Assembly: GCF_025823185.1 (NCBI RefSeq)
Contig: NZ_JACKVK010000015.1
Span: forward strand, 62,001 to 126,000
Direction of reading: 5' to 3'
DNA length: 64,000 nucleotides
Source: Mycobacterium yunnanensis
GTDB taxonomy: Bacteria; Actinomycetota; Actinomycetes; Mycobacteriales; Mycobacteriaceae
Part shown: positions 17,596 to 25,849 of the stretch, one piece after another
Layout of the letters: each line of letters begins with the position of its first letter
Position numbering within the stretch: the stretch's first letter is position 1
The notes under the pieces: generated by a model
Told to the model about the DNA's origin: nothing
The model's input: the letters and a program-made list of their open reading frames with translations, nothing else
Database searches by the model: none
Position numbers and translations under genes: made by a program

Positions 17596-18324
17596 TTAGA
17601 GGACGACCAACGAGATGGCCGCGAAGTGGCAGGCCGCGGCGACGGCGGTGAAGGCGTGGAAGAACTCGTGGTAGCCAAACGTGCGTGGCCACGGGTTGGG
17701 CCACCGGGCACCGTAGAGGATTGCGCCGATGTTGTAGAGGACGGCACCGGCACACAGGAGACCCACGACGGCCGGTCCCGCACCGTCGAGCAAGACCCCG
17801 GCAAAGAAGACCGCCGTGTAACCGAGGATCAGATAGAGCGGCACTCCGACCCACCGGGGGGCCGAAGGCCAGAACATCTTGAGGACGATTCCCGCCGCCG
17901 CACCCGAGTAGACGATCGTGAGCACGAGCTTCGCCGTCTGCGGCGGCATGGCCAGTACCGCCAGCGGTGTGTAGCTGCCTGCGATGAAGACGAAGATCAT
18001 CGAATGGTCGGCACGCTTCATCCAGGTGCGAGCGGCCGTGCTGCGCCACCGCACTCGGTGGTACACGGCGCTCACGCTGAACATGGCGACGATCGACACG
18101 CCGTAGACGAACGTTGCCAGACCGGCGTGGGGTCGTGCGGATGACGACACCGCGGGTACCAGGGCGGCGGCGGCGACCATCGCAAGCGCCGCACAGACGA
18201 GATGAATGGTTCCTCGCGAGCTGGGGGTGCGCAGGATCTCGTCGACGGTGTCGGCGAGGACGTGGGGGAGGTCGTCGTGGGCCGAAGACGTCGGGGTGGC
18301 GGTCTCGGTGATCAGGGCGCTCAT
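17596..18324 (-). CDS. trhA: Hemolysin III / TrhA-like membrane protein (PAQR superfamily)
   Basis: A 242-residue protein with about seven membrane segments. Hallmarks of the bacterial PAQR/HlyIII family are present: SAVYHRVRW in the first half, the RADHSMIFVFIAGSYTPL segment with Asp and His, and the C-terminal FGYHEFFHAFTAVAAACHF with metal-binding histidines. In E. coli the homologue is linked to membrane-energy homeostasis. It is divergent from the SDR gene; the 203 bases between hold no other gene. Confidence 0.88.
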   Translation of the reverse strand: MSALITETATPTSSAHDDLPHVLADTVDEILRTPSSRGTIHLVCAALAMVAAAALVPAVSSSARPHAGLATFVYGVSIVAMFSVSAVYHRVRWRSTAARTWMKRADHSMIFVFIAGSYTPLAVLAMPPQTAKLVLTIVYSGAAAGIVLKMFWPSAPRWVGVPLYLILGYTAVFFAGVLLDGAGPAVVGLLCAGAVLYNIGAILYGARWPNPWPRTFGYHEFFHAFTAVAAACHFAAISLVVL

Positions 18325-18527
18325 GTGGTGTCGACGTTACCGAAGGCTCGCGGTCGTCATCGCCGACGAAGGGCCGAGTCGGATCACGATGCGATGAACA
18401 GTTGGCAGCGCCGTCGTGACGGCGAGCTGTCGTCAGCGTGGGGGAACGGCAGCCACGCCGCTTCGCCTCGGGAGCGGTAGGCCCCAGGTTGCTACCGTGA
18501 CAGGCGGGGCTGCGACGAGGAGAACGC

Positions 18528-19271
18528 ATGGATCTCGAGCTGCGGGGCCGTGCGGCCATCGTCTGTGGGTCGTCGTCGGGCATCGGTTTGGCCATCGCGC
18601 GTCGGCTGACCGCCGAGGGCGCCGACGTGATCATGACGGCTCGTCGCCGAGACGTGTTGCAGCAGCGTGCAAGTGAATTGGGCGCCGTCGCCCACGTCGC
18701 CGACTTGACCGACGCCGACGCCGTCGACGGCGTGGTCCACACCGCCGTCGCCGAATTCGGCCGTCTGGACGTCGTGGTGTGGAACACCGGCGGGCCGGCG
18801 CCGGAGGCAGCCAAGGACATCAGTGAGGGGTCGGTGCTGGCCGGTGTGGACTCGTTGGTGCTACCCCTGATTCGACTTGTCCGGGCCAGCCTGCCGCATC
18901 TGCGCAGCAGTGGCGCCGGCCGAATTCTGGCGGTGACTGCCACGGGCGTCAAGGAGCCGATGCCCAATCTGGGGGTGTCGAGCATGGTGCGAAATGCGTC
19001 CACGGCATACCTCAAGAGCCTGTCTCGAGACGTCGGCCGGGACGGAATCACGGTCAACTGCCTGGCGCCCGGATACATCCAGACCGGTCGCGTCGAACAG
19101 GTCTTCCCCGGTGGTCTGCCACCGGAGGTGCTCGACGGCGTTCCCGCCGGCCGAGTAGGGACGCCCGACGAAATCGCCGACGTGGCAGCCTTCCTGGTGT
19201 CCCCGCGCGCTTCCTACGTGTCGGGGGTGACGTTGAACGTCGATGGCGGCATGGCGCGGTACCTCTACTAG
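18528..19271 (+). CDS. Short-chain dehydrogenase/reductase, atypical active site
   Basis: A 247-residue Rossmann protein with the cofactor motif GSSSGIGLA (about 14-22) and the usual C-terminal substrate loop and NVDGGMA end. At the place of the catalytic YxxxK the sequence reads MVRNASTAYLKSL, so the standard Tyr/Lys pair is not in register. This resembles the subgroup of FabG-like SDRs with NALR-type motifs. Function is therefore only tentatively an oxidoreductase. Confidence 0.82.
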   Translation: MDLELRGRAAIVCGSSSGIGLAIARRLTAEGADVIMTARRRDVLQQRASELGAVAHVADLTDADAVDGVVHTAVAEFGRLDVVVWNTGGPAPEAAKDISEGSVLAGVDSLVLPLIRLVRASLPHLRSSGAGRILAVTATGVKEPMPNLGVSSMVRNASTAYLKSLSRDVGRDGITVNCLAPGYIQTGRVEQVFPGGLPPEVLDGVPAGRVGTPDEIADVAAFLVSPRASYVSGVTLNVDGGMARYLY

Positions 19272-19294
19272 CGGCCGTGTCCGGCGACGGCCGC
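19271..19294. terminator. Hairpin between convergent SDR and acyltransferase genes
   Basis: GCGGCCGT at 19271-19278 pairs perfectly with ACGGCCGC at 19287-19294 around an eight-base loop. It overlaps the SDR stop codon and lies four bases from the convergent stop. No T-tract follows. Confidence 0.5.
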
Positions 19295-19298
19295 GTGA

Positions 19299-20177
19299 CT
19301 ACCCGATGAGCGGGATCCGGTTGGCGGTCATGTCCGTCATGGCCTCCTGCATCACGGCCTCCACGCGCGTCGCGTAGTCGGCGGCGTCCTCGCCGTCGTC
19401 CGGCGTCATGGCGGGCAGCACGCGGGTCGTCAGTTTGGTGGGCAACGGCAAGTAGGGCAGCATGCCGACGGCCCCGATGCTGAGGCCCCAGGGCAGCGAG
19501 ACGCTCACCGGCGCCGCTTTGACGCGCAGCAGCTTGTCGAGACGAATCGCCCGGGCCAGACGTTCTCCACTGGAGATGACGAATAGCGACTCGCCGGCAC
19601 CGGCGGTGACGATCGGCACGATGGGCACGCCGGCCTCCATCGCCAAACGCGCGAACCCGTTGCGCCCGTTGAACTTGATGCGATTGCGGTCCTCCCAGGC
19701 CTTGGCGGCGTCGACGTCGCCCCCCGGGAACACGGCGACATGCTCGCCGCGGTCGAACGCGTCCTGCGCCGACTCCGAGCTGGCCGGTCGCGCCCCTAGC
19801 GGCTCGATGAGGCGGCCGACACCGAGCGTCCACGCCAGTTGGTGGGTCAAGATGGTCACGTCACGATCCAGTTCGAGTTCCTCGAACGTGGCCCCGACCG
19901 CGAACACGTTGAGGTCGAAGATGCCACCGAACCCGTGATTGGCGACGAAGAGGACCGGGTCGGTCAGGGCGACGGGCTCGGCCGCCACGTCGAGACGGTT
20001 GTAGCGACGGACGAATTCGATGCCCAGTCGCCGAAAGGCAAAGGCCGCGCCGCCGACGAGGTCGGGGGAGGACTGCTCCTCGTCAGGGCCCGCCTCGGCA
20101 CCTTCCTCGATGGCCGCCAGAAGTGCGTCGGCGAGATTCTCGACGTCGCCGTGCTGAGAGGATTCTTGCTCGGGCAT
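19299..20177 (-). CDS. PlsC-like phospholipid/glycerol acyltransferase
   Basis: A 292-residue protein with an acidic N-terminal extension (about 1-40) and an acyltransferase core: VLFVANHGFGGIFDLN (about 75-90, the region of the His/Asp active-site block), VAVFPGGDVDAAKAWEDRNRIKFNGRNGFARLA, and GVPIVPIVTAGAGES. The phosphate-binding and C-terminal blocks match the mycobacterial PlsC-like group. The spacing between active-site His and Asp is six residues rather than the classical four. ATG 20177 is chosen over the upstream open frame because it stands next to a plausible ribosome site and the family N-terminus. It probably acylates a glycerolipid precursor. Confidence 0.8.
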   Translation of the reverse strand: MPEQESSQHGDVENLADALLAAIEEGAEAGPDEEQSSPDLVGGAAFAFRRLGIEFVRRYNRLDVAAEPVALTDPVLFVANHGFGGIFDLNVFAVGATFEELELDRDVTILTHQLAWTLGVGRLIEPLGARPASSESAQDAFDRGEHVAVFPGGDVDAAKAWEDRNRIKFNGRNGFARLAMEAGVPIVPIVTAGAGESLFVISSGERLARAIRLDKLLRVKAAPVSVSLPWGLSIGAVGMLPYLPLPTKLTTRVLPAMTPDDGEDAADYATRVEAVMQEAMTDMTANRIPLIG

Positions 20178-20364
20178 GGGACCTTCCGGTTGGGGGTGGC
20201 CGTGCCAGATGATGATGCCGCACCCGCCGAGCGTGCAGGGTCGGATCGGCTGTCGAATCCGGATGTCGGTCGTATCCGATTCAGCGGACCCCATTTGGGG
20301 CACCCACCCCGACGTGTCATTCCGGCGGGAGCAGCCCGGCGGATTCAAGCAAGAGGATGTGCTC

Positions 20365-20514
20365 ATGACGATGCCCAGCGACGCTGCGGACGCGGTGGAG
20401 GCCCAAGGATCCAACGAGGGCCCGCGCGACCATTCCGAGGTCGACACCGACCACGCCGCTTACGTCGACGAGGACAACGTGCCACACCCCGGTGACGCCA
20501 ACGAGACTCGCTGA
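20365..20514 (+). CDS. Small acidic protein, function unknown
   Basis: A 49-residue frame, MTMPSDAADAVEAQGSN..., very rich in Asp and Glu and with strongly GC-biased third codon positions, which supports real coding. AGAGGA lies about eight bases ahead of the ATG. It is divergent from the acyltransferase gene and ends 12 bases before the convergent lipase gene. No family recognised; it appears natively disordered. Confidence 0.55.
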   Translation: MTMPSDAADAVEAQGSNEGPRDHSEVDTDHAAYVDEDNVPHPGDANETR

Positions 20515-20526
20515 CCCGACCCAGCG

Positions 20527-21561
20527 TCAGCAGCCCACGCGGTTGGGTCGGGACAATTCGGTGTCCGCGGTGTCGATGGCGCCACGGACGGCGTCGAAGA
20601 CTCGCGGATCCCATGTCAGCGCGTCGGTCCACGGCAAACCCGCGGCGTCGGCGATGAAGATGCTGTGCGTGTCGTCGAAGGCGAGACAGCGGCGATGAGG
20701 CAGCACGCGGTCGCCGACGTCGGTGGCAAGCGCGCTGGTGCGTGTGACGATGCCGTCGTTGGGCCACACCATGGGGTTGGCGGCCCCGGCGTGGGTGAAG
20801 CGGGCGCCGCCGATGAGGACCACGGGAATGTCGTCCAGCACGCCGGCCTGTGCGTCGTTCCAGCCCGTGGCGCCCATGAGGTAGCCCTGGTTGACTTCGC
20901 GTCCGGATCCCGACATCAGCCGTGTCACTTCGTCTTTCATGACCTGCATGCTCTTCTCGCAGAACGCGTCTCCGAGGCAGTCCGACAGCGGTGTGATGCC
21001 GTTGGCGTAGTCGGAGAGAAACGACCCCTCCCACGGGGTTCCGATGGTGGTCAACGATCGGATGCGAACCGGAGAGGCGATGCCCTGGAGGACGCGGATC
21101 GCCGACCGCGAGTACAGGCCGCCCATCGAATGGGCGACGAAGTCGACCTCGCCGACGTCGAGGGTGTCGTGCAGGTAGGTGACGAAACGCGCGAGGTGTT
21201 CGCCGGCGAGGTCGATGCTGGCCGTCGAGTCGACCGTCATGTTCTCGGGCAGCGTGATCGGACAGTCGCCGAACGCGCCGAAACCACCTTGCTCGACCAC
21301 CGGCCCGCGGCCGGCCATTGCCGGTGACGTGTAGACGATTTCGTTACCGCTCAGAAGATCCTCACGCAGCCCGGTGTCGGTGTTGCCGGCGGCCAACCCC
21401 GTAGCGCAGGCGGCATCCGGAGTGGTGAACGGACTGACGGCGTCGCCACCGGAGACGATGACGACCGCCCGCCCCGGGACGTCGGCGCGGACGGTGGGCA
21501 CCGGCAGAAACGCGGTGACGAGCACGCCGACGAGGACGACGAGCCAGAGCGGTGAGCGCAC
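20527..21561 (-). CDS. Secreted lipase-like alpha/beta hydrolase
   Basis: A 344-residue exported protein. Residues 1-26 are a signal peptide ending VRA. The mature part has the nucleophile elbow VAHSMGGLYSR (Ser145), IGTPWEGS and NDGIVTRTSALA, and a late His (DDTHSIF) that could complete the triad with an Asp near ANPMVWPNDG. This is the PGAP1/lipase class-2-like arrangement. Likely an envelope or extracellular esterase. Substrate is unknown. Confidence 0.82.
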   Translation of the reverse strand: MRSPLWLVVLVGVLVTAFLPVPTVRADVPGRAVVIVSGGDAVSPFTTPDAACATGLAAGNTDTGLREDLLSGNEIVYTSPAMAGRGPVVEQGGFGAFGDCPITLPENMTVDSTASIDLAGEHLARFVTYLHDTLDVGEVDFVAHSMGGLYSRSAIRVLQGIASPVRIRSLTTIGTPWEGSFLSDYANGITPLSDCLGDAFCEKSMQVMKDEVTRLMSGSGREVNQGYLMGATGWNDAQAGVLDDIPVVLIGGARFTHAGAANPMVWPNDGIVTRTSALATDVGDRVLPHRRCLAFDDTHSIFIADAAGLPWTDALTWDPRVFDAVRGAIDTADTELSRPNRVGC

Positions 21562-22156
21562 GCACCGACGCTACGCGTCCCGCGCCCATTAGGTCTGACA
21601 ACGGGTAAAGGGCAGGCGCCCCAAGGCTAGCCACCGGATGCTTCGGCCCTGCGATTCGGCCTGCCGCGCTAGGCTTTCGCACCGGACGGTGGCGCGCCAT
21701 CCGCCGCGTCGCCAAGAGAATCGTGGACGGGACCAAGACGCCGTCATATCGTCACTGTGACGAATTTACGTATAGAGCAAGGGCGTTCGGAGCGCCTGTC
21801 TCGTCGGCCAGGGGGCCATGACTTCGGCTGGAATGAAGCCGCTGGGACGCATCGACGGCAGTCGCGGCGCGGGAGGGTTGCAGATTCGAGTGCCGTTGAT
21901 GGCCGGAGAGCAGCACCAGCGTCGTGCGCGAAAGACTGTCTAGCCAAACCGAATCGGGCACTGACACAGAGGCATTCACGGGCATCCACCCCATCGCATG
22001 GTCAACGTTGTGCCGATAAGCGACATTATGTCAGTTCTTAAGTTGGTTATTCGCACGTGATGCGAATACGTCCGCTCTTGGGCTTCCCGGCACTCACATC
22101 GGGCGGTGGTGCCACCACCACGAAGCGCGACCGGGTAAACCTGGCGGCGTGTTCAG
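21562..22156. other. Gene-free region with two small palindromes
   Basis: About 595 bases without a credible gene, drifting to lower GC toward 22 kb. TCGTCAC-T-GTGACGA at 21749-21763 is a perfect 7-bp inverted repeat beside ATTTACGTATAG. ATTCGCA at 22049-22055 pairs with TGCGAAT at 22061-22067 across five bases. They may be regulator sites left behind in the adjacent scar. Confidence 0.5.
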
Positions 22157-22369
22157 TTAGTCTCTTGATGGAGCAAATGAGTCGTCGAAGCCGGAACGTC
22201 GAGGACCGGTCGAGTGCTCGACGAGGTGCAGCAGGACCCTCTCGGCGGCGTCGAGTGGTTCGACGGACTGGTTCGCAACGCACAAAAGGACCGCTCCTTC
22301 GATGGTCGCGACGGCGGTAAGGGCCAAGTCGTCCGGCTCAGCGACATACCTGATCTGGCGGTGGGGCAT
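22157..22369 (-). pseudogene. C-terminal fragment of a TetR-family regulator
   Basis: The readable 70 codons include DDLALTAVATIEGAVLLCVANQSVEPLDAAERVLLHLVEHS, which is the typical final helix pair of a TetR-family ligand domain. The DNA-binding half is absent; a stop codon lies six codons before the first ATG. The missing 5' end should lie to the right, where an MmpS fragment begins instead. Identification is by pattern; the fragment cannot encode a functional regulator. Confidence 0.65.
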
Positions 22370-22404
22370 TCGCCGAAGCCGCCGTCGCTAGGTCATCAGC
22401 GACC

Positions 22405-22666
22405 GCACACAGTGGCCTACGAGGTGGACGGGACGGACGGAGCGGCGGGAACGGCGTCCTACATCGACGCCACGGGCGTCAGCCGCGCGGTGGACATGCG
22501 TGTGCCGTGGACGTTCGTCATGGCATCACCGGAGCTCAGCTTTTCCTCGGGGGTCACCGCATCAGCCGACGGTTCGGCACTCGCCTGCCGAGTGGTGATC
22601 GACGGGGCGGTGCGCCTCCAGCAGCAGGGGCCCTCGGTGGTCGACTGCCAGGTGCCGGTGTCGTGA
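22405..22666 (+). pseudogene. C-terminal fragment of an MmpS-family protein
   Basis: The frame reads HTVAYEVDGTDGAAGTASYID, then VDMRVPWTFVMASPELSFSSG and LACRVVIDGAVRLQQ, closely following the extracellular domain of mycobacterial MmpS proteins (accessory factors of MmpL exporters). The N-terminal membrane helix is missing and replaced by sequence antisense to the TetR fragment; no mmpL follows. It is therefore a stub. Confidence 0.7.
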
Positions 22667-22675
22667 CGGTGGCGA

Positions 22676-23281
22676 AGCGCGATCCAGCGACTGGCCCGAG
22701 CGCGACCGCGCCATCGTCTTCACTTCGTTGTTGGCCAGCCTGCGGGCCGAGGAAATCCTCCACGCCAAATGTCGGCGACTTCCGCCGCACCGACGACGGC
22801 GGCGTGCTGCACGTACGCGGGAGGGGCAACAACGACCGTCGCTTACCCGTCGCCAAAGACCTGCTCAACCTCGTTGACGACTACCTGCAGACACGCTCCA
22901 TCCGCTTCCCCCAGGCCCGCCGACGCGAATCTAGCAACGGTGTGCAACAACAGTTTTCCCCAACGCTCACCTATTCGTGGGGGCCGACGGAAAACGCATC
23001 ACCCGCGTAACGCTGCAGCATCGACTGTTGCGAGCGTTCAAGAAGGCCAGCATCAACGGCGAACGCACCTCCGGCGCACTGGTGCACGGTCTCGCCACAC
23101 CTTTGCCAGCGAACTCGCCAACGCCAACGTCAGCGTATACGCCCTGATGAAGCTCCTCGGACACGAATCCATGGTCACCTCGCAGCGTTACGTCGACGGC
23201 GCCGGTACCGAAACCCGCTCCGCCGCCGAGCTCAACCCGCTCTACTCGGTTCTCGACATTGAGCCAAGTGACCTTCTATAA
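22676..23281 (+). pseudogene. Frameshifted tyrosine recombinase (phage-type integrase)
   Basis: Pieces of one XerC/D-like catalytic domain appear in order in three frames: ERDRAIVFTSLLASLRAEEIL, GDFRRTDDGGVLHVRGRGNNDRRLPV, HLFVGADGKRITRVTLQHRLLRAF, and RHTFASELANANVSVYALMKLLGHESMVTSQRYVD. The H-x-L-R-H box and the catalytic Tyr are recognisable. Shifts occur near 22765 (one extra A in GCCAAATGTC), near 22970, and near 23092 (CTCGCCAC for CTCCGCCAC). The N-terminal core-binding domain is missing. Confidence 0.8.
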
Positions 23282-23386
23282 GTCCGCGCACGCCGTCCCG
23301 ACAGATCAAAGTGCACGATAGCGACGATCATGTCATCTAGCTTCGAGTCACGTTGTATCGCAACCCTATTGAAGCGCCTGTAAGTA

Positions 23387-23785
23387 TCATCGGTGATGCG
23401 GGTGGTTAACTGACCGTAGTTCCAGTCGCGGGATTCCAGTGAAGTCGGTGGGGTTGCACGTGACCGGCGGCACTCCATGTGCGATTGCACTGGCGGCAAT
23501 AAGAGCGTCATAGGCGCGCGCAGTCGGCTTGCGACCCGCCGCACGCAGCGCCGCTGCTACGGCTCCAAACGCCCGGGCGCAATCCCCATCGAACGGTAGG
23601 ACGTCGAAATCCGCCTCGGCCTGCTGCAGGTGCTGCTGCCGAGCGCCGCGCTCAGCATCGTCATGGGCGACGTGTGGACCTACGGACAGCTCAGCCAGCG
23701 TGATCGCGCTGATCACCAATTCATCGGGAAGCTCGGCTGGGTCAGACATCTGACCCCGGAGGAATCCACGAAGCATAGCCAGCTT
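23387..23785 (-). pseudogene. vapC: Frameshifted VapC-type PIN-domain toxin
   Basis: The main frame carries ELPDELVISAITLAELSVGP, DFDVLPFDGDCARAFG and RAYDALIAASAIAHGVPPVTCNPTDFTGI, the PIN-domain layout of VapC ribonucleases, including the conserved acidic residues in the middle and end. The first catalytic aspartate should be in a V-D-T/S-S start motif: CFVDSSGV is present but in the neighbouring frame at about 23755-23775. So the 5' end is frameshifted. No clear VapB antitoxin frame was found upstream. Probably a decayed toxin-antitoxin locus. Confidence 0.65.
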
Positions 23786-23934
23786 CACAAGTGACCGGTG
23801 AGGCCGTTGTCTCCTGCAGCGGCGCGTTGGGCTCAGCTGGTCCTACGCCGATGGCGCAGTCAGGCTGCCACCACCGGTCAAGTGTCTCGCGTTGCTGTCA
23901 GGTGCGACGTCCCACCGCCGGCGGGCCGATGCCC

Positions 23935-24306
23935 TTACTCAGCGCAGAGAGTGTTCTGGAATGCGAAGATCTCCCCGTTGCGGATGAGCTGGGTTTGAAT
24001 GCCATGGTTTTGGCCGGCGCGGGGACCATCTGGAATGTGCGCGATCGACGAGGTGTGCACCAAGACCAAGCCCTCGCCCAAGCTGTACGCGTCGAGGAGC
24101 TCGATCTGGAAAGTACTTTCCTTGAAGATCGTCTCGAACAGTGTCTGGTGTTCATCACCAATGTGCGACCGACCCTTCAGCATTCGCCCCCGGACGTCGA
24201 CCATCGTTGCGTCCTCGGCGAATACCGCGGCGAGACGATGACCGTCGCCGCTGTTCCACGCCGCCTGCAGTTCTTCGAGAATTCGTTCGACCGACGCATC
24301 CGACAT
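23935..24306 (-). CDS. SgcJ/EcaC-like NTF2-fold protein
   Basis: A 123-residue protein starting MSDASVERILEELQAAWNSGDGHRLAAVFAEDATMVDVRG, the typical beginning of SgcJ/EcaC or SnoaL-like NTF2 folds, and ending with a beta-sheet region FQIELLDAYSLGEGLVLVHT. These small proteins bind hydrophobic ligands and some act as isomerases or hydrolases; no substrate can be read. GGAGAG lies about ten bases upstream of ATG 24306. It is the only intact-looking gene in the 22-25.8 kb scar. Confidence 0.72.
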   Translation of the reverse strand: MSDASVERILEELQAAWNSGDGHRLAAVFAEDATMVDVRGRMLKGRSHIGDEHQTLFETIFKESTFQIELLDAYSLGEGLVLVHTSSIAHIPDGPRAGQNHGIQTQLIRNGEIFAFQNTLCAE

Positions 24307-24756
24307 GAAGGCCCTCTCTCCTGCTGGGCGGCGCGACCCGACTTCGCGCTGTAAAGGGTGCCGCCGGAGGGACGATACCGCACACCGCTTCTGGTCTCGC
24401 ACGATGACGAGGCACCCCGCACGGGCACCCGCCCCCTGCAACCCGGGTGACGCCCCCGGTGCCAACACGACCTCCAACGCCTCGACACTTCGCCACGTCA
24501 GCATGCACTTGGTGCAAGCACGGCGCACGGCTGCGCGGCGCCTACCCCGGTTAGGTCCCGGGCTGCGGGTCGGTCCACCGCTGCCAGACACCAATCCGAA
24601 CGCCTCTGTGCGACAATTCCCGGCCGACGTCCAGCGGGATCCGCAAGCTCCTGATGGTGTCCCTTGAAGGAATGCATGCCGGGATCATCGTGTTCATGGG
24701 CCTGGTCACCTTTGGTCTGATCATGATTGGTGCCGACTCCACGATCCTCAACGATC
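24307..24756. other. Non-coding or decayed stretch
   Basis: No gene is supported. One short plus-strand frame at about 24650-24770 reads as a hydrophobic helix (HAGIIVFMGLVTFGLIMIG) and could be a relic of a membrane protein, joined out of frame to the DapA stub that follows. Confidence 0.4.
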
Positions 24757-25014
24757 GCGACTATCGGAACCTTCTTTCGCGAGGTCGAGGGTGGCGATCT
24801 CAAGGCTGCTCGCGACACGTCTGACCGGATCTACGACTTGACGCAAGTCTTCTATGCCGCGCCTGTAATCGATCAGTTCAACAGGATGAAGGAGGGACTC
24901 AAAGTGCTGGGCAGGATCGACGAGGCGTACTCACGACCCCCAGTTGTTCCGCTGGCCGATGCGGAGCGGGCAATCATCCGCGATGCCGTACGGGCTGCAG
25001 GCCTGCCTGGGTAG
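24757..25014 (+). pseudogene. C-terminal fragment of a DapA-family (DHDPS/NAL) aldolase
   Basis: The frame contains TFFREVEGGDLKAARDTSDR, then VFYAAPVIDQFNRMKEGLKVLGRI and a final PPVVPLADAERAIIRDAVRAAGL. This is the C-terminal helical region of dihydrodipicolinate synthase/N-acetylneuraminate lyase family enzymes, about 85 of the usual 300 residues. The catalytic barrel with the Schiff-base lysine is absent. Confidence 0.65.
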
Positions 25015-25199
25015 CGGTCAAGTCTGCGGCGGATCCCCCATCCGTCCGCCATTGGCCGACTATCGGGCCGACTTCTCCCCTAGCTTTAGTCTGTGGCTGG
25101 GTAACGGACAGTCGGCCTCGCAGTGCGTGACGTTACGTCGCCTTCGACTTGATTTGTTGCGAAATGGCTTGTGAAATGTCTGGTCTCGCACGCCCAGTG

Positions 25200-25445
25200 T
25201 CGACCGTGGCGACGGCGTTCGCCGGCACTTGAGCCACCCGCATTCATTTGGCTCCGCCACAAGACCCGGAGTACATGAATCTGGTCGAGCGGGTCAACGG
25301 CTATCTGGAGTCCTCTTTTCTCCCGGAAGGCAGTTCGTCTCGCCGTTAGACTTCAACGCTCAGCTCTCGATGTGGTTGTCGCGCGCCAATACTCGCACCG
25401 TCACAACACAAACCCGGCGACTCCGTCAAACAATAGCTCCACCAG
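25200..25445 (+). mobile_element. Remnant of an IS21-family istA transposase
   Basis: Reading across frames gives APPQDPEYMNLVERVNGYLESSFL and then PGRQFVSPLDFNAQLSMWLSRANTRT, the characteristic C-terminal part of the IstA DDE domain (NLVERANGYLE...SFLPGR...FNAQL..WL..AN). A frameshift falls at CCCGGAAGGCAG (about 25325). No istB and no intact termini are visible. Confidence 0.65.
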
Positions 25446-25849
25446 ACGGTCAGCACGAGTCAACTCTCCGCCGACGTCCCGGTGTCAGGAAGTTCTGACT
25501 GAACCAGCTACCGCAGCGAGGTCGCGATACAGAACTCGCCCCACCGTACAAATCCACGTCCTGCCGCGCTGCCTCCCCATCCGCTCGCCAACGCTAAAAA
25601 TGACATAGCGTGCAAGCGGCGACTCCCAGCGCGTGGACGGTCAACTTTGCGACACCCGAAGTGGGTCAATTTTCAGGAACCGTTGACACACTCGGCTCCG
25701 TCGACCCTGGACAGCCAGCGCTGGCGTTGCCAGACGATCTCCGGTTGCATTGTCGCCAGCGCATCTTTACTACCCTATTTTTGGAACGTCCATAGTCGAG
25801 ATCAGGCGCAGGTCTCATCTCACCTTCACTTGGATGTGAGGAGGAAGAA
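25446..25849. other. Gene-free region, possible IS end and promoter of the fusion regulator
   Basis: No gene is supported. The stretch GAAGTGGGTCAATTTTCAGG near 25660-25680 resembles text often found close to the end of IS21-like elements; this is a weak impression. The last 60 bases before 25850 form the leader of the TetR-GntR gene. Confidence 0.35.

Noticed and set aside
21600..22050. Possible tRNA or attachment site near the integrase relic
   Set aside because: I looked for cloverleaf-like arms and a T-loop GTTCGA-type sequence ahead of the integrase fragment and found none convincing.
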